The translations under genes were made by a program, and so were the position numbers. 64,000 bases of DNA, from NCBI RefSeq assembly GCF_008386505.1, contig NZ_VUNZ01000001.1, positions 558,001-622,000 of the forward strand. The letters run 5' to 3'. This stretch comes from Chryseobacterium sediminis. GTDB lineage: Bacteria; Bacteroidota; Bacteroidia; Flavobacteriales; Weeksellaceae. Within the stretch, counting starts at the first letter, position 1; each line of letters starts with the position of its first letter. Of the stretch, positions 42,732 through 51,009 are shown in pieces. The notes under the pieces were generated by a model. That model was not told the origin of the DNA. It saw only the letters and a program-made list of their open reading frames with translations, and made no database searches.

Positions 42732-43475
42732 ATGGAATTTTCACCTTTTAATAATGTTATCAAGCTTTGCCTTCAGGGGATGAGCATGGAAGATAAAGAC
42801 ATGCCTGAAGATGCGGAAAGACTGTTTTTACAAGCTTGGGATGAAGCGACAGACGATCATGAAAAATTTCTGGCAGCCCATTATGTGTCACGTCATCAAA
42901 AAACATCAGCTGATCGTTTGAAGTGGCTTGAAACCTCTTTAGAATTTGCATTAAAAATAAATGATGATACGGTTAAAAGTGCATTACCTTCTCTTTACTT
43001 AAATATTTCTAAGTGCTATGAGAGTTTAGGAAATATGGAAATGTCAAAAAAGAATGCTGAACTGTCACTGTTATTAAAAAATCACCCTTCTGATAAAGGA
43101 CCTTTTTACCATGGAACAAAAGCGGATTTGCAGATTGGAGATGTACTGACGGCAGGCGGAAACTCAAATTATAAGTCTGAATTAAAAATGAATCATATCT
43201 ATTTTACAGCTTTAATTAACGGAGCAGGGCTTGCTGCTGCTTTGGCAAAAGGTGATGGAGTAGAGCGCGTGTATATTGTGGAACCAACGGGTATTTATGA
43301 AAATGATCCCAATGTGACAGATAAGAAATTCCCGGGAAATCCCACCCGTTCTTATCGTTCCGAAATGCCTTTAAAAATTATTGGCGAGGCTAAAGAATGG
43401 ACAAAACCCAACCCTGAAGATCTTAAAAGATTTCGTGAAAAATTAGATGACAGCAAAGGAGAGATCATCAATTAG
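42732..43475 (+). CDS. arr: Rifampin ADP-ribosyltransferase with N-terminal helical extension
   Basis: 247 residues. The C-terminal about 130 residues are an Arr domain: GPFYHGTKADLQIGDVLTAG, NHIYFTALINGAGLAAALAKG, VYIVEPTGIYENDPNVTDKK, FPGNPTRSYRS, with the His-Tyr-Asp pattern of the family. Arr uses NAD to modify the rifamycin hydroxyl and so inactivates the drug. The first about 110 residues are helical, TPR-like (AERLFLQAWDEATDDHEKFL; LNISKCYESLGNMEMSKKNA) and absent from the short mobile Arr enzymes. It sits in a normal chromosomal setting, suggesting an intrinsic gene. Resistance in this strain is untested. Confidence 0.88.
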   Translation: MEFSPFNNVIKLCLQGMSMEDKDMPEDAERLFLQAWDEATDDHEKFLAAHYVSRHQKTSADRLKWLETSLEFALKINDDTVKSALPSLYLNISKCYESLGNMEMSKKNAELSLLLKNHPSDKGPFYHGTKADLQIGDVLTAGGNSNYKSELKMNHIYFTALINGAGLAAALAKGDGVERVYIVEPTGIYENDPNVTDKKFPGNPTRSYRSEMPLKIIGEAKEWTKPNPEDLKRFREKLDDSKGEIIN

Positions 43476-43612
43476 TCTTATAAACCTTTATATTAATAGT
43501 ATGAATATAAAATAACAGCAGCAATGAAAATCTCTGATTATGATTGTACGCATAAAAGGAAGAATGAATATTTCATAGATTTGGGATAAGTTTTTCATTC
43601 ATCCAATAGTTT

Positions 43613-43636
43613 TAGCCTCCCGATGGGGGCTTTTCT
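43613..43636 (+). terminator. Probable terminator
   Basis: Stem AGCCTCC / GGGGGCT with loop CGAT and a short T-run. Confidence 0.6.
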
Positions 43637-43654
43637 GTTGGGTAATTTAGCAAC

Positions 43655-44119
43655 TTAAATGAGGTGACGGCAGATCGTTTTATATTGTCTGGAGAAAAGT
43701 TCCGGTGCGACCTTCATTTCCAGCAATGATAAGATTCTATTGAATTGTCTTTTTAAATAAAAACTTCTATCGAGTTCCAGTGATTTTTCACCATAGTATA
43801 AAATACAGACCGGAGTCTGATATTTTCCAACCATTTTCATCTCTATTCTTGTAATATCAGTCCAGAGAAAATGATGCTGCTTCAAACCTCCAGTAAAGCG
43901 AATATCCGTATTTGAAATGACTAGTTTTAGCCGGGTATACATGAACATACTAACAACAATCAGCAAAAGGAATGGTGTCAAAAAAACAACCTCTTGTGCA
44001 AAGTCATTCTGCATCACAAGATTAAATCCGGTTATCGCTAAGAGAATTCCGAAAAAATAACAGATTATTTTTAACCATTGTGGTGAGGAAAAAGTTTCTT
44101 CAGTCAGTATCTGTTTCAT
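43655..44119 (-). CDS. Two-helix membrane protein with PH-like C-terminus
   Basis: A 154-residue protein. Two hydrophobic helices (about 16-37 LKIICYFFGILLAITGFNLV; 44-62 VVFLTPFLLLIVVSMFMYT) are followed by a beta-rich part (KLVISNTDIRFTGGLKQHHF, LWTDITRIEMKMVGKYQTPV, YYGEKSLELDRSFY). The latter looks like a bacterial PH-like fold. I do not recognise the family and can give no function. It is monocistronic, between convergent or divergent neighbours. Confidence 0.6.
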   Translation of the reverse strand: MKQILTEETFSSPQWLKIICYFFGILLAITGFNLVMQNDFAQEVVFLTPFLLLIVVSMFMYTRLKLVISNTDIRFTGGLKQHHFLWTDITRIEMKMVGKYQTPVCILYYGEKSLELDRSFYLKRQFNRILSLLEMKVAPELFSRQYKTICRHLI

Positions 44120-44194
44120 ATTGTAATAGTACGGTTTTTAAACGATGTATTTCTATTCCTTATAAAAAATGGAACCAATCATTAACGAAATTTC

Positions 44195-44226
44195 AAAAAA
44201 AAACAGCCACAATTTAATTATGGCTG
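44195..44226 (-). terminator. Terminator of the 44252-44935 gene
   Basis: On the minus strand CAGCCA / TGGCTG with an 11-nt loop, followed by a run of eight or nine T. Confidence 0.8.
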
Positions 44227-44251
44227 CTCTTTTGAAATCAAATATCGACTA

Positions 44252-44935
44252 TTATAAAGATCTGGAACGTGCAATGTTGATAAGATACACAAGATGTGCA
44301 AACATGCTTCGTTTTACAGACTCTACTTTTATATCTCCGGTGGTCTGGTTGATCGTTGTTATGAGATCAGTATTGCATTGACCATTGAAGTTGCCAACCC
44401 CTAAATAGTTTACAGTATTGGCTGTTGGGTAGGAGATTCTTGGATAATCCGGTGCTGTCTGATTAGCAACAGGGGTCGTTCCGCTGAATCCTTTATTGTC
44501 AACATACCGGGCTGTCCAGGTTCCTAAAAACTGTCCGTTACCTGTATTGATGCCCTGTCCCACAATAATTTGGGTGTCTACAGGATTGGTAAATCCGGAA
44601 CAGGAGGTGTAATGATTTAAAGAAACGGTACAGGAAGATGCATTATCAGTGGGTTGAAAGCATTTTCCTTCATAGACGGTGAACCTTTGTTCAGTGGAAG
44701 AAGTGGAAGTGTTCAATAAAGCTTTCGGAGCGAAAATTTCTTCAGGAGATATAAGCGTTAAAACTCCCTGTGCATCCGCTGCAACAATTTTTTTTTCAGC
44801 ATTTGAAAGTCCTCTTACTCTTACCAGACCATTGACATCCAGTGTATGAGAAGGAGCAGATGTATTAATCCCAACCTGTGCTGTTAAGCTCCCACCAATA
44901 GCAAGTGCTGTCAAAAAGAATGTTCTTGTTTTCAT
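44252..44935 (-). CDS. Secreted protein with GIxTxxP leader-type surface motif
   Basis: 227 residues from ATG 44935. A longer frame starting at 45049 lacks a signal peptide at its front, whereas the later start gives MKTRTFFLTALAIGGSLTAQ. The mature part begins VGINTSAPSHTLDVNGLVRV, the same motif seen in the three C1q-like proteins at 23.6-26.3 kb. The C-terminal half has several cysteines (YEGKCFQPTDNASSCTVSLN; YTSCSGF; NGQCNTDLITTINQTTGDIK) and no evident C1q domain. It is exported, with unknown function. Confidence 0.65.
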   Translation of the reverse strand: MKTRTFFLTALAIGGSLTAQVGINTSAPSHTLDVNGLVRVRGLSNAEKKIVAADAQGVLTLISPEEIFAPKALLNTSTSSTEQRFTVYEGKCFQPTDNASSCTVSLNHYTSCSGFTNPVDTQIIVGQGINTGNGQFLGTWTARYVDNKGFSGTTPVANQTAPDYPRISYPTANTVNYLGVGNFNGQCNTDLITTINQTTGDIKVESVKRSMFAHLVYLINIARSRSL

Positions 44936-45321
44936 GTTGTTTTTTGAAAAGGTTAAATTTTTCACTAATATAGGAAATAACTTTAAAACTGATGTAGAAA
45001 TAGCCTGAAATCTGATATAAAGTATTTGTAAACAGATATTGAACAGCATAATATTAAATTTCAGATGTCATTTTTTAAATAACTCAAAATTTATACACCT
45101 TGTATTTGTTTGAAAAATATTTGTATTTTAGCCAAAATATGTTGTTTTTTAATAAACATATTGGGTGCTAATTAAAATTCAGATAATTTGAATGAAAAAA
45201 TTAGTAGATTTGCACGGAACAAAAAAATAATAAATATTAAGCACTATTCTCTGTGACGGAATTTTTAGAAGGGAAGTACATGGAGAATAACAGGATTTTA
45301 GGTTATAAAACTACTGAAACT
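44936..45321. other. Divergent intergenic region
   Basis: 386 bp, strongly AT-rich. It holds a TAGATTTG -7 element at 45205-45212 for the lipoprotein gene. No promoter that I trust is visible for the minus-strand gene. Confidence 0.45.
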
Positions 45322-45690
45322 ATGAAGAAACTTTTTTTACTTTTATTAACGGCGTTTTTATTTATCGGCTGCAGTTCTAATGATGATACCATCTATGATT
45401 ATGTAGGAACATGGTCAGGTTCTTATGAAGGAAATGATAAAGGAGTTTGGAACTTCGTGGTAGATGAGAGTGGTAAAGTGGTAGGAACAATGCATTCCGA
45501 TGTTAATAATGAAAACTACAGCATTTCCGGAAATTTAAGTGAGACAGGAGACCTTAACGCAAGAGTAGGACTTCCTTCACAAGGAGATTTCAAGGGAACG
45601 TTAACAACGGAGAAAAAAGGAAACGGAAACTGGTCCAACGCACTTCCTACACCGGCACAATCAGGAAGCTGGAAAGGAGAGAAGAAATAA
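45322..45690 (+). CDS. Small lipoprotein, lipocalin-like
   Basis: 122 residues from ATG 45322, chosen because MKKLFLLLLTAFLFIGCSSNDD is a normal lipoprotein signal (lipobox FIGC). An upstream start at 45253 would bury it. The mature part repeats GTW/GKV-type strands (YVGTWSGSYEGNDKGVWNFV; GKVVGTMHSDVNNENYSISG; GDFKGTLTTEKKGNGNWSNA), suggesting a small beta-barrel. No specific function is recognised. It ends before a strong terminator. Confidence 0.68.
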   Translation: MKKLFLLLLTAFLFIGCSSNDDTIYDYVGTWSGSYEGNDKGVWNFVVDESGKVVGTMHSDVNNENYSISGNLSETGDLNARVGLPSQGDFKGTLTTEKKGNGNWSNALPTPAQSGSWKGEKK

Positions 45691-45696
45691 AACAAG

Positions 45697-45727
45697 AAAG
45701 TCTGCAGAATCTACTGCAGACTTTTTT
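45697..45727. terminator. Strong terminator between convergent genes
   Basis: Stem AAAGTCTGCAG / CTGCAGACTTT, loop AATCTA, T-run. Confidence 0.9.
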
Positions 45728-45729
45728 AT

Positions 45730-46368
45730 TTAAACAAATCCCATGTGGGTAATCTCATCGTGATCATTCTTCAAAACTATAAAGTAAAGGAGAAGATCAT
45801 TTTCTGAAAAATATTTTTTAAAAGGCTTTTGCTGTTCTTGACTCCAGTTGATTATTTCTTCAGCATATTCTGTGCTGTAATTTTCAGAATCTAATTTTAT
45901 AGTTAGAATTACGGCTTTATCAGCAATACAATCAATATTTTTATAGAGAATCTGATCCTCAATTCTGATACAATCCGAAATAGTAGGAATTATACCCAGC
46001 TGAAATTCTCTCAGGAGTTTTCTTCCTTCCTCGGTCTCTAATCCATTTTCAACCGTTCGTTTTCCCCTTCCGGAAATCATATCCAGGTCTTTGATCATGG
46101 TCATAACCTTTGCAAACTTCTGGTAGAGGAGGGGATCACCTGCTTCTTTGATATAAAGTTCCAGAGTACTCCTGATAATCTTTCCAATTTTGGAGCAATG
46201 CCCGAATTCCGAACTGTTCTGCCGTACTTTCTCATACGTCGGGCTTTTTTTAAAAGCAGTTTTATTGAACCCGCTTTTCTTCCGAACCACATTCTTACCG
46301 TTCAGATTATAAAATACAAGGTCGCCTACAGCCCCTGTGATCTTGATGAGACTTTCATATGTTGCCAT
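45730..46368 (-). CDS. Conserved Bacteroidota protein of unknown function
   Basis: 212 residues from ATG 46368 (MATYESLIKITGAVGDLVFY). The longer frame from 46425 begins before the promoter and is rejected. The start, G-x-x-G-D-L-V-F-Y-N-L-N-G-K, then KKSPTYEKVRQNSSEFGHCS and GKIIRSTLELYIKEAGD, is a pattern I have seen in many Flavobacteriia proteins of unknown role, often in several copies per genome. No catalytic motif, signal peptide or membrane helix is visible. An excellent promoter precedes it. Confidence 0.65.
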   Translation of the reverse strand: MATYESLIKITGAVGDLVFYNLNGKNVVRKKSGFNKTAFKKSPTYEKVRQNSSEFGHCSKIGKIIRSTLELYIKEAGDPLLYQKFAKVMTMIKDLDMISGRGKRTVENGLETEEGRKLLREFQLGIIPTISDCIRIEDQILYKNIDCIADKAVILTIKLDSENYSTEYAEEIINWSQEQQKPFKKYFSENDLLLYFIVLKNDHDEITHMGFV

Positions 46369-46385
46369 ATTTTCAAAATAGAGAT

Positions 46386-46415
46386 CAAATATACCAATAA
46401 ATAGTTGAAAACAAA
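46386..46415 (-). promoter_or_regulatory. Bacteroidota promoter (minus strand)
   Basis: Minus strand TTTG (plus 46412-46415), 18 bp, TATATTTG (plus 46386-46393): a perfect consensus. The expected start lies about 10 bp before ATG 46368. Confidence 0.7.
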
Positions 46416-46436
46416 ATTTTAACATATATTTATAAT

Positions 46437-46456
46437 ATAGTTGTAGTATAGTTGTA
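46437..46456 (+). repeat. Direct repeat TATAGTTGTA in divergent promoter region
   Basis: Two copies of TATAGTTGTA (46436-46445 and 46447-46456) lie 11 bp apart, one helical turn, between the two divergent promoters. They could be an operator. Confidence 0.45.
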
Positions 46457-46477
46457 TCATAATTAAAATATAAAATG

Positions 46478-46485
46478 TATATTTG
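46478..46485 (+). promoter_or_regulatory. Candidate -7 element of C40 peptidase gene
   Basis: TATATTTG with GTTG 23 bp upstream; it precedes the peptidase gene by about 65 bp. Confidence 0.45.
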
Positions 46486-46549
46486 CGATGTGTTTTGTTA
46501 ATTAATTATAAATCAGAAGAATATGGGAACGGAATTATTTCAACAAAAA

Positions 46550-47095
46550 ATGAAAATAAAGCAGATCGTTGTTGTATTGGCAGCCTCTGTTTTTGTGGTT
46601 TCCTGCGGATCATCGAAAAGCGTTTCCGGTAGTAAAAAATCAAATACGAAAACGGTGGCTAAATCTGAAAACCTCAGAAAACTGGATTCAAAATTCGACG
46701 GAAGTGTATCCAGATCAATTAATGATATTCTGAAAGACGCCGAAAAGTATATAGGAACACCCTATAAATTCGGAGGAAATACATCATCAGGATTTGACTG
46801 TTCCGGATTTACTGTAAAAGTATTTGAAGAAAATGATTTCAGCCTTCCAAGGAGATCTTCTGATCAGGCAGAAGCCGGAAAAAACATTGATATCAAAGAC
46901 GTAAAACCCGGTGATCTTTTGTTTTTTGCAACAGCTGGAGGAAGCAGAGTATCTCATGTTGGGATCGTCCATGATATTGGTCCGGATGGAGAAGTGAAAT
47001 TCATCCATGCTTCTACCTCAAAAGGAGTAATGATTTCATCCCTGAACGAAAAATACTGGAATAAGGCCTATCTTCATGCCCAAAGGGTTTTGTAA
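46550..47095 (+). CDS. NlpC/P60 (C40) family peptidase, lipoprotein
   Basis: 181 residues from ATG 46550 (an ATG at 46523 adds nine). The signal peptide ends in a lipobox (VFVVSCGSSKS), so it is anchored in a membrane. The C40 domain occupies the C-terminal 130 residues: YIGTPYKFGGNTSSGFDCSG holds the catalytic Cys, RVSHVGIVHDIG the His, and FIHAS the third polar residue. It would cleave peptide cross-links of peptidoglycan (gamma-D-Glu-Dap or similar). It is probably involved in wall turnover, as for Spr/NlpC proteins. Confidence 0.88.
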   Translation: MKIKQIVVVLAASVFVVSCGSSKSVSGSKKSNTKTVAKSENLRKLDSKFDGSVSRSINDILKDAEKYIGTPYKFGGNTSSGFDCSGFTVKVFEENDFSLPRRSSDQAEAGKNIDIKDVKPGDLLFFATAGGSRVSHVGIVHDIGPDGEVKFIHASTSKGVMISSLNEKYWNKAYLHAQRVL

Positions 47096-47109
47096 GACAT
47101 TGATTTAAT

Positions 47110-47160
47110 AAAGCCCGGATGGTAATAGTCAGAAAAATAATTCAATAGTGACGGGCTTTA
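47110..47160 (+). terminator. Possible terminator with long loop
   Basis: AAAGCCCG and CGGGCTTT are inverted with a 34-nt loop; no long T-run follows. Weak. Confidence 0.35.
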
Positions 47161-47220
47161 GCACATTTAATAAAATAACAATCAACCAGCTTTAGCCAAA
47201 ATTTATATAATTATACTCTT

Positions 47221-47276
47221 TAACCACCCCGTCAAAAATTCTTTGAATTTTCGCCACCCTCCGGAGGAGGGGAATT
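47221..47276. repeat. Dispersed-type intergenic repeat with two hairpins
   Basis: The segment contains AAAATTC-TTT-GAATTTT and, right after it, CCCTCC / GGAGGAGGGG. I have seen closely similar CACCCC...GAGGGG intergenic units repeated in Flavobacteriia genomes. Only one copy is in this window. Confidence 0.5.
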
Positions 47277-47366
47277 CTTACACTTTCAGTTGTAATTTTC
47301 TGTAATGAATCATTGCAATAGTATTGCATTCTGAAACGCCGGAAATTTGTCCAAAACTATTCTCAC

Positions 47367-47978
47367 ATGACAGATTTCATCAAATTCTTTATTCCTTTAT
47401 ATTTTATACTATTTTTTACCATTTCCTTTGTTGGGATTAGTTATAAAGTAGCCAAACAGATAGGCAAAAACCCGAATGTTCTTCCTAAGGATGGCTCTGC
47501 TTATGGACTTGTAGGATTGTATTTTAAAATCATTCTGTTTGCATTGTTTATTTATGCAATGTTTCTTTCATTTTTTCCTGAAGATGTTTTTTCTGCTTGT
47601 AAGATCAGCTTTCTGGAGGATATTACCGTTCAGTATATAGGATTTATTGTAATGATTCTGGCTTTGATTTGGGTGATCACAGCTCAGATTCAAATGAAAA
47701 ATTCATGGCGGATAGGGATTGATAATACAACAAAAACAGAACTTGTGACTCATGGATTATTCAGATATTCAAGAAATCCTATATTCCTGGGAATGACGAT
47801 AAGCCTTGTCGGTTTTTTTCTTGTTATCCCAACGGTAATTGCTTTAATGTTCCTTTTAATTGGAAGTATTTTGATGCAGATTCAGATCCGGCTTGAAGAA
47901 GAGTATTTGATGAAAGAACACGGACAAATTTACACAGCTTATAAAAAGAGAGTTAAACGCATGTTTGGCCTTTATTAA
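47367..47978 (+). CDS. Isoprenylcysteine carboxyl methyltransferase-like membrane protein
   Basis: A 203-residue membrane protein with about five helices. The C-terminal core shows GLFRYSRNPIFLGMTISLVG (about 130-149) and RLEEEYLMKEHGQIYTAYKKRVKRMFG, the SAM-binding and catalytic end of the ICMT/PEMT methyltransferase family. Bacterial members methylate lipids or other small membrane substrates; the actual substrate is unknown. It is probably monocistronic. Confidence 0.82.
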   Translation: MTDFIKFFIPLYFILFFTISFVGISYKVAKQIGKNPNVLPKDGSAYGLVGLYFKIILFALFIYAMFLSFFPEDVFSACKISFLEDITVQYIGFIVMILALIWVITAQIQMKNSWRIGIDNTTKTELVTHGLFRYSRNPIFLGMTISLVGFFLVIPTVIALMFLLIGSILMQIQIRLEEEYLMKEHGQIYTAYKKRVKRMFGLY

Positions 47979-48016
47979 AAGCATAATGTTAAAAACTGTT
48001 TTGCTGAACTTTTTTG

Positions 48017-48024
48017 TATCTTTG
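48017..48024 (+). promoter_or_regulatory. Candidate -7 element of dapD
   Basis: TATCTTTG, a full TAnnTTTG match, 38 bp before dapD. No well-spaced -33 element is seen. Confidence 0.45.
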
Positions 48025-48061
48025 GCCGGTATAATTTTTCAAACTAATTTAAATAAGAAAC

Positions 48062-48874
48062 ATGTCGTTACAACAAACTATTGAAAATATTTGGGATAAT
48101 AGAGAACTATTACAAAATGAAGACAGCCAGAAGGCGATCAGAGAAGTTATTTCTTTAGTTGATAAAGGTGAACTTCGTACTGCTGAACCTACAGAAAACG
48201 GATGGCAGGTAAATGAATGGGTGAAAAAAGCTGTAGTAATGTATTTTCCGATCCAAAAAATGGAAACTATTGAAGTAGGTCCGTTTGAATTTCATGATAA
48301 AATGCCTTTAAAAAGAAACTATGCTGAAAAAGGTGTGAGAGTTGTACCACATGCAGTGGCGAGAGAAGGAGCTTACATTGCTCCGGGAGTAATTTTGATG
48401 CCATCTTACGTAAATATTGGAGCTTATGTAGACTCAGGGACGATGGTAGACACATGGGCTACAGTAGGAAGCTGTGCGCAAATCGGGAAAAATGTTCACC
48501 TGAGTGGTGGTGTAGGTATCGGTGGAGTATTGGAGCCATTACAGGCGGCACCGGTAATCATTGAAGATGATTGCTTCATTGGTTCAAGATGTATCGTTGT
48601 AGAAGGAGTTCACGTAGAAAAAGAAGCGGTGTTGGGTGCTAACGTAGTACTTACGGCTTCTACAAAAATCATCGATGTTACAGGAGATACACCTATTGAA
48701 ATCAAAGGAAGAGTTCCTGCACGTTCTGTAGTAATCCCTGGAAGTTATACAAAACAATATCCGGCTGGAGAATATCAGGTTCCATGTGCTTTGATCATTG
48801 GTCAGAGAAAAGAATCTACAGATAAGAAAACATCTCTGAATGACGCATTGAGAGATAATAATGTAGCGGTTTAA
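48062..48874 (+). CDS. dapD: Tetrahydrodipicolinate N-succinyltransferase
   Basis: A 270-residue DapD. It transfers succinyl from succinyl-CoA to tetrahydrodipicolinate in the lysine/diaminopimelate pathway. The left-handed beta-helix hexapeptides (GAYIAPGVILMPSYVNIGAY; GTMVDTWATVGSCAQIGKNV; GVGIGGVLEPLQAAPVIIED) and the trimer C-terminus ARSVVIPGSYTKQYPAGEYQ are clear. Diaminopimelate is needed for peptidoglycan. Notably lysine breakdown genes lie near the other end of the window. It precedes the glycosyltransferase cluster by 29 bp. Confidence 0.95.
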   Translation: MSLQQTIENIWDNRELLQNEDSQKAIREVISLVDKGELRTAEPTENGWQVNEWVKKAVVMYFPIQKMETIEVGPFEFHDKMPLKRNYAEKGVRVVPHAVAREGAYIAPGVILMPSYVNIGAYVDSGTMVDTWATVGSCAQIGKNVHLSGGVGIGGVLEPLQAAPVIIEDDCFIGSRCIVVEGVHVEKEAVLGANVVLTASTKIIDVTGDTPIEIKGRVPARSVVIPGSYTKQYPAGEYQVPCALIIGQRKESTDKKTSLNDALRDNNVAV

Positions 48875-48903
48875 AATTAATTTTGTAAGCTAATACCACA
48901 ATC

Positions 48904-50073
48904 TTGAAAGAAAAATTTCTTAAAATACTATTAAACCCTAAATATATATTTGGGGTTTATCTTATTATATCCGTTGTTACAGCAATTTCCAAATATCTGA
49001 GAGGAGATTATGCGATCAATAACTATCTGATTTTTAAAAATGTATTCTTTAATACCATTCATCAGAAAAACTTATTTATCCATTATCCTGATCTTTATTT
49101 TGACCTAAACCATTATGGTGTATTTTTCAGTGCATTGATTGCTCCGTTTGCCATGATGCCGGATTGGCTGGGAATCTCACTTTGGAATATTGCCAATACT
49201 TTTATCTTCATCTATGGTATTTATAAGCTGCCGTTTTCAGACAGCAAAAAAGCAATTTTCGGATTGCTTTGTCTTCAGGAATACATTACAGCAGCTTTAA
49301 GTTTGCAATTCAATGTTGCACTTACGGGACTTTTGCTCTTATCTGCAGTATACATTTACGAAAGAAAAGAAGTAAAATCTGTAACCGCAATTTTAATCGG
49401 AATATTTGTGAAAATCTACGGAATTGTAGGATTAACACAGTTTTTCTTTATTAAAAACAAAACCAGATTTATTCTTTCAGGAATTGCTATTGCCGTATTG
49501 TTTTTTGTACTTCCAATGGCGTATTCAAGTCCGCAGTTTGTTATTCAGTGTTACTCAGACTGGTTTCAGTCTATTGTAGAAAAGAACAGTGAAAATCAGG
49601 TGTTGGGAAATATGCAGGACATCTCGCTGATGGGCTTTGTAAGAAGGGTTTTAGGAGATGCTTCCATTTCTAACCTTGTGTTTTTAGCAGGTGGATTGCC
49701 ACTTTTTGCTTTACCTTATATCAGAATTAAGCAATATAAGCACTATGCGTTCCAGCTGATGATTCTGGCTTCAACCTTACTGTTTTTGGTATTGTTCAGC
49801 TCAAGCTCAGAATCTCCAACGTATATTATTGCAGTGGTAGGAGTGCTGATATGGTTTTTCCTTCAGAAAGAAAGAACACCGCTTATTATAGGACTACTTG
49901 TTTTTGTCATTATTTTCACATGTTTTTCAACTTCGGATCTATTCCCGAAATTTGTAAAAGAAAACTATATCATCAAATATTCATTAAAAGCCGTACCTTG
50001 TATTGTGATCTGGTTGAGAGTGACTTATGAACTTCTGACTAAAGATTTTGAGAAAAATTACAGCCTGAATTAA
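48904..50073 (+). CDS. Membrane glycosyltransferase-87-like protein
   Basis: A 389-residue polytopic membrane protein starting at TTG 48904; no better start fits. It has about ten hydrophobic helices (FGVYLIISVVTAISKYL; HYGVFFSALIAPFAMMPDWL; AALSLQFNVALTGLLLLSAV). The D-L-Y-F-D-L-N-H-Y-G-V-F-F motif in the first loop matches DUF2029/GT87 alpha-1,2-mannosyltransferase-type enzymes that use lipid-linked sugars. It starts a cluster of glycan-modifying genes. Specificity is unknown. Confidence 0.72.
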   Translation: MKEKFLKILLNPKYIFGVYLIISVVTAISKYLRGDYAINNYLIFKNVFFNTIHQKNLFIHYPDLYFDLNHYGVFFSALIAPFAMMPDWLGISLWNIANTFIFIYGIYKLPFSDSKKAIFGLLCLQEYITAALSLQFNVALTGLLLLSAVYIYERKEVKSVTAILIGIFVKIYGIVGLTQFFFIKNKTRFILSGIAIAVLFFVLPMAYSSPQFVIQCYSDWFQSIVEKNSENQVLGNMQDISLMGFVRRVLGDASISNLVFLAGGLPLFALPYIRIKQYKHYAFQLMILASTLLFLVLFSSSSESPTYIIAVVGVLIWFFLQKERTPLIIGLLVFVIIFTCFSTSDLFPKFVKENYIIKYSLKAVPCIVIWLRVTYELLTKDFEKNYSLN

Positions 50074-50078
50074 TAGAT

Positions 50079-51008
50079 ATGAAGAAAATTTCAATTGTAA
50101 TTCCCGCCTATAACGAAGAAGGAAACGTTGCCATGATCCATCAGAAAATTAAAGAAGTTTTTGATGGTTTAAGCAGCTACGACTTTGAAATCATATTTGT
50201 GAATGATGGCAGCAGAGACAATACCCAACAAAAATTAGAAGAACTTTCCAACCAGTATGAAGAAGTGAAATTCATTGAATTTTCGAGGAATTTTGGCCAT
50301 CAGCCCGCAGTAAAAGCAGGAATGGACAATGCTCAGGGAAATGCAGTTATCTCGATGGATGGAGACCTGCAGCATCCGCCGGAGATTATTCCGGAAATGA
50401 TTAAGAAATGGGAAGAAGGTTATGATGTAGTTTTTACTTTCAGAACTTATCCTAAAGAGATATCTTTTTTTAAAAGAAAAACATCAGACTTATTTTACAA
50501 ACTTTTATCAAGTCTGTCAGACGTTAATTTGACGAAAGGAGGAGGCTCAGATTTCAGATTACTGGATGCGAGAGCGGTTGATGTAATGAGAAACTTTAAT
50601 GAAGACGATTTATTCCTCAGAGGACTGACGAGCTGGATGGGATTTAAGCAGATAGGAATTGACTTCACTGCAGCAGAAAGACTCTCAGGAAAAAGCAGTT
50701 ATAACCTTAAGAAAATGTTCACTTTTGCCTTTACGGGAATCACAGCTTTCAGTGTGAAACCACTGTATCTTGCAGCGTATCTTGGCTTTTTATTTTCCGC
50801 GCTTTCAGTAGTAGGATATGGAACATATGTGATTCATTCCTTTATTGCCAAAACAGAGATCTCAGGTTGGGCATCATTAATTATGACCATTGTTTTCTTT
50901 GGAGGACTTCAGTTAATTATCCTTGGAATTATGGGGATTTATTTAGGCAAAATATTTAAACAGGTGAAAGAAAGACCTAATTATATTATTAAAAACAAAA
51001 ATTTTTAG
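50079..51008 (+). CDS. GT2 family glycosyltransferase (polyprenyl-phosphate type)
   Basis: A 309-residue GT2 enzyme. The nucleotide-sugar fold starts KISIVIPAYNEEGNVAMIHQ, with metal-site D-x-D regions in VNDGSRDNTQ and SMDGDLQHPPEIIP (about 92-105). Two C-terminal membrane helices (about 231-256 and 266-291) match the DPM1/ArnC/GtrB group, which load a sugar onto undecaprenyl phosphate. It would supply lipid-linked sugar to the preceding GT87-like transferase. It starts 5 bp after that gene and 1 bp before the deacetylase gene. Confidence 0.85.
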   Translation: MKKISIVIPAYNEEGNVAMIHQKIKEVFDGLSSYDFEIIFVNDGSRDNTQQKLEELSNQYEEVKFIEFSRNFGHQPAVKAGMDNAQGNAVISMDGDLQHPPEIIPEMIKKWEEGYDVVFTFRTYPKEISFFKRKTSDLFYKLLSSLSDVNLTKGGGSDFRLLDARAVDVMRNFNEDDLFLRGLTSWMGFKQIGIDFTAAERLSGKSSYNLKKMFTFAFTGITAFSVKPLYLAAYLGFLFSALSVVGYGTYVIHSFIAKTEISGWASLIMTIVFFGGLQLIILGIMGIYLGKIFKQVKERPNYIIKNKNF

Positions 51009-51009
51009 A

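Noticed and set aside
44169..44381. 70-codon plus-strand frame
   Set aside because: It runs antisense through the terminator and 3' end of the secreted protein gene at 44252-44935.
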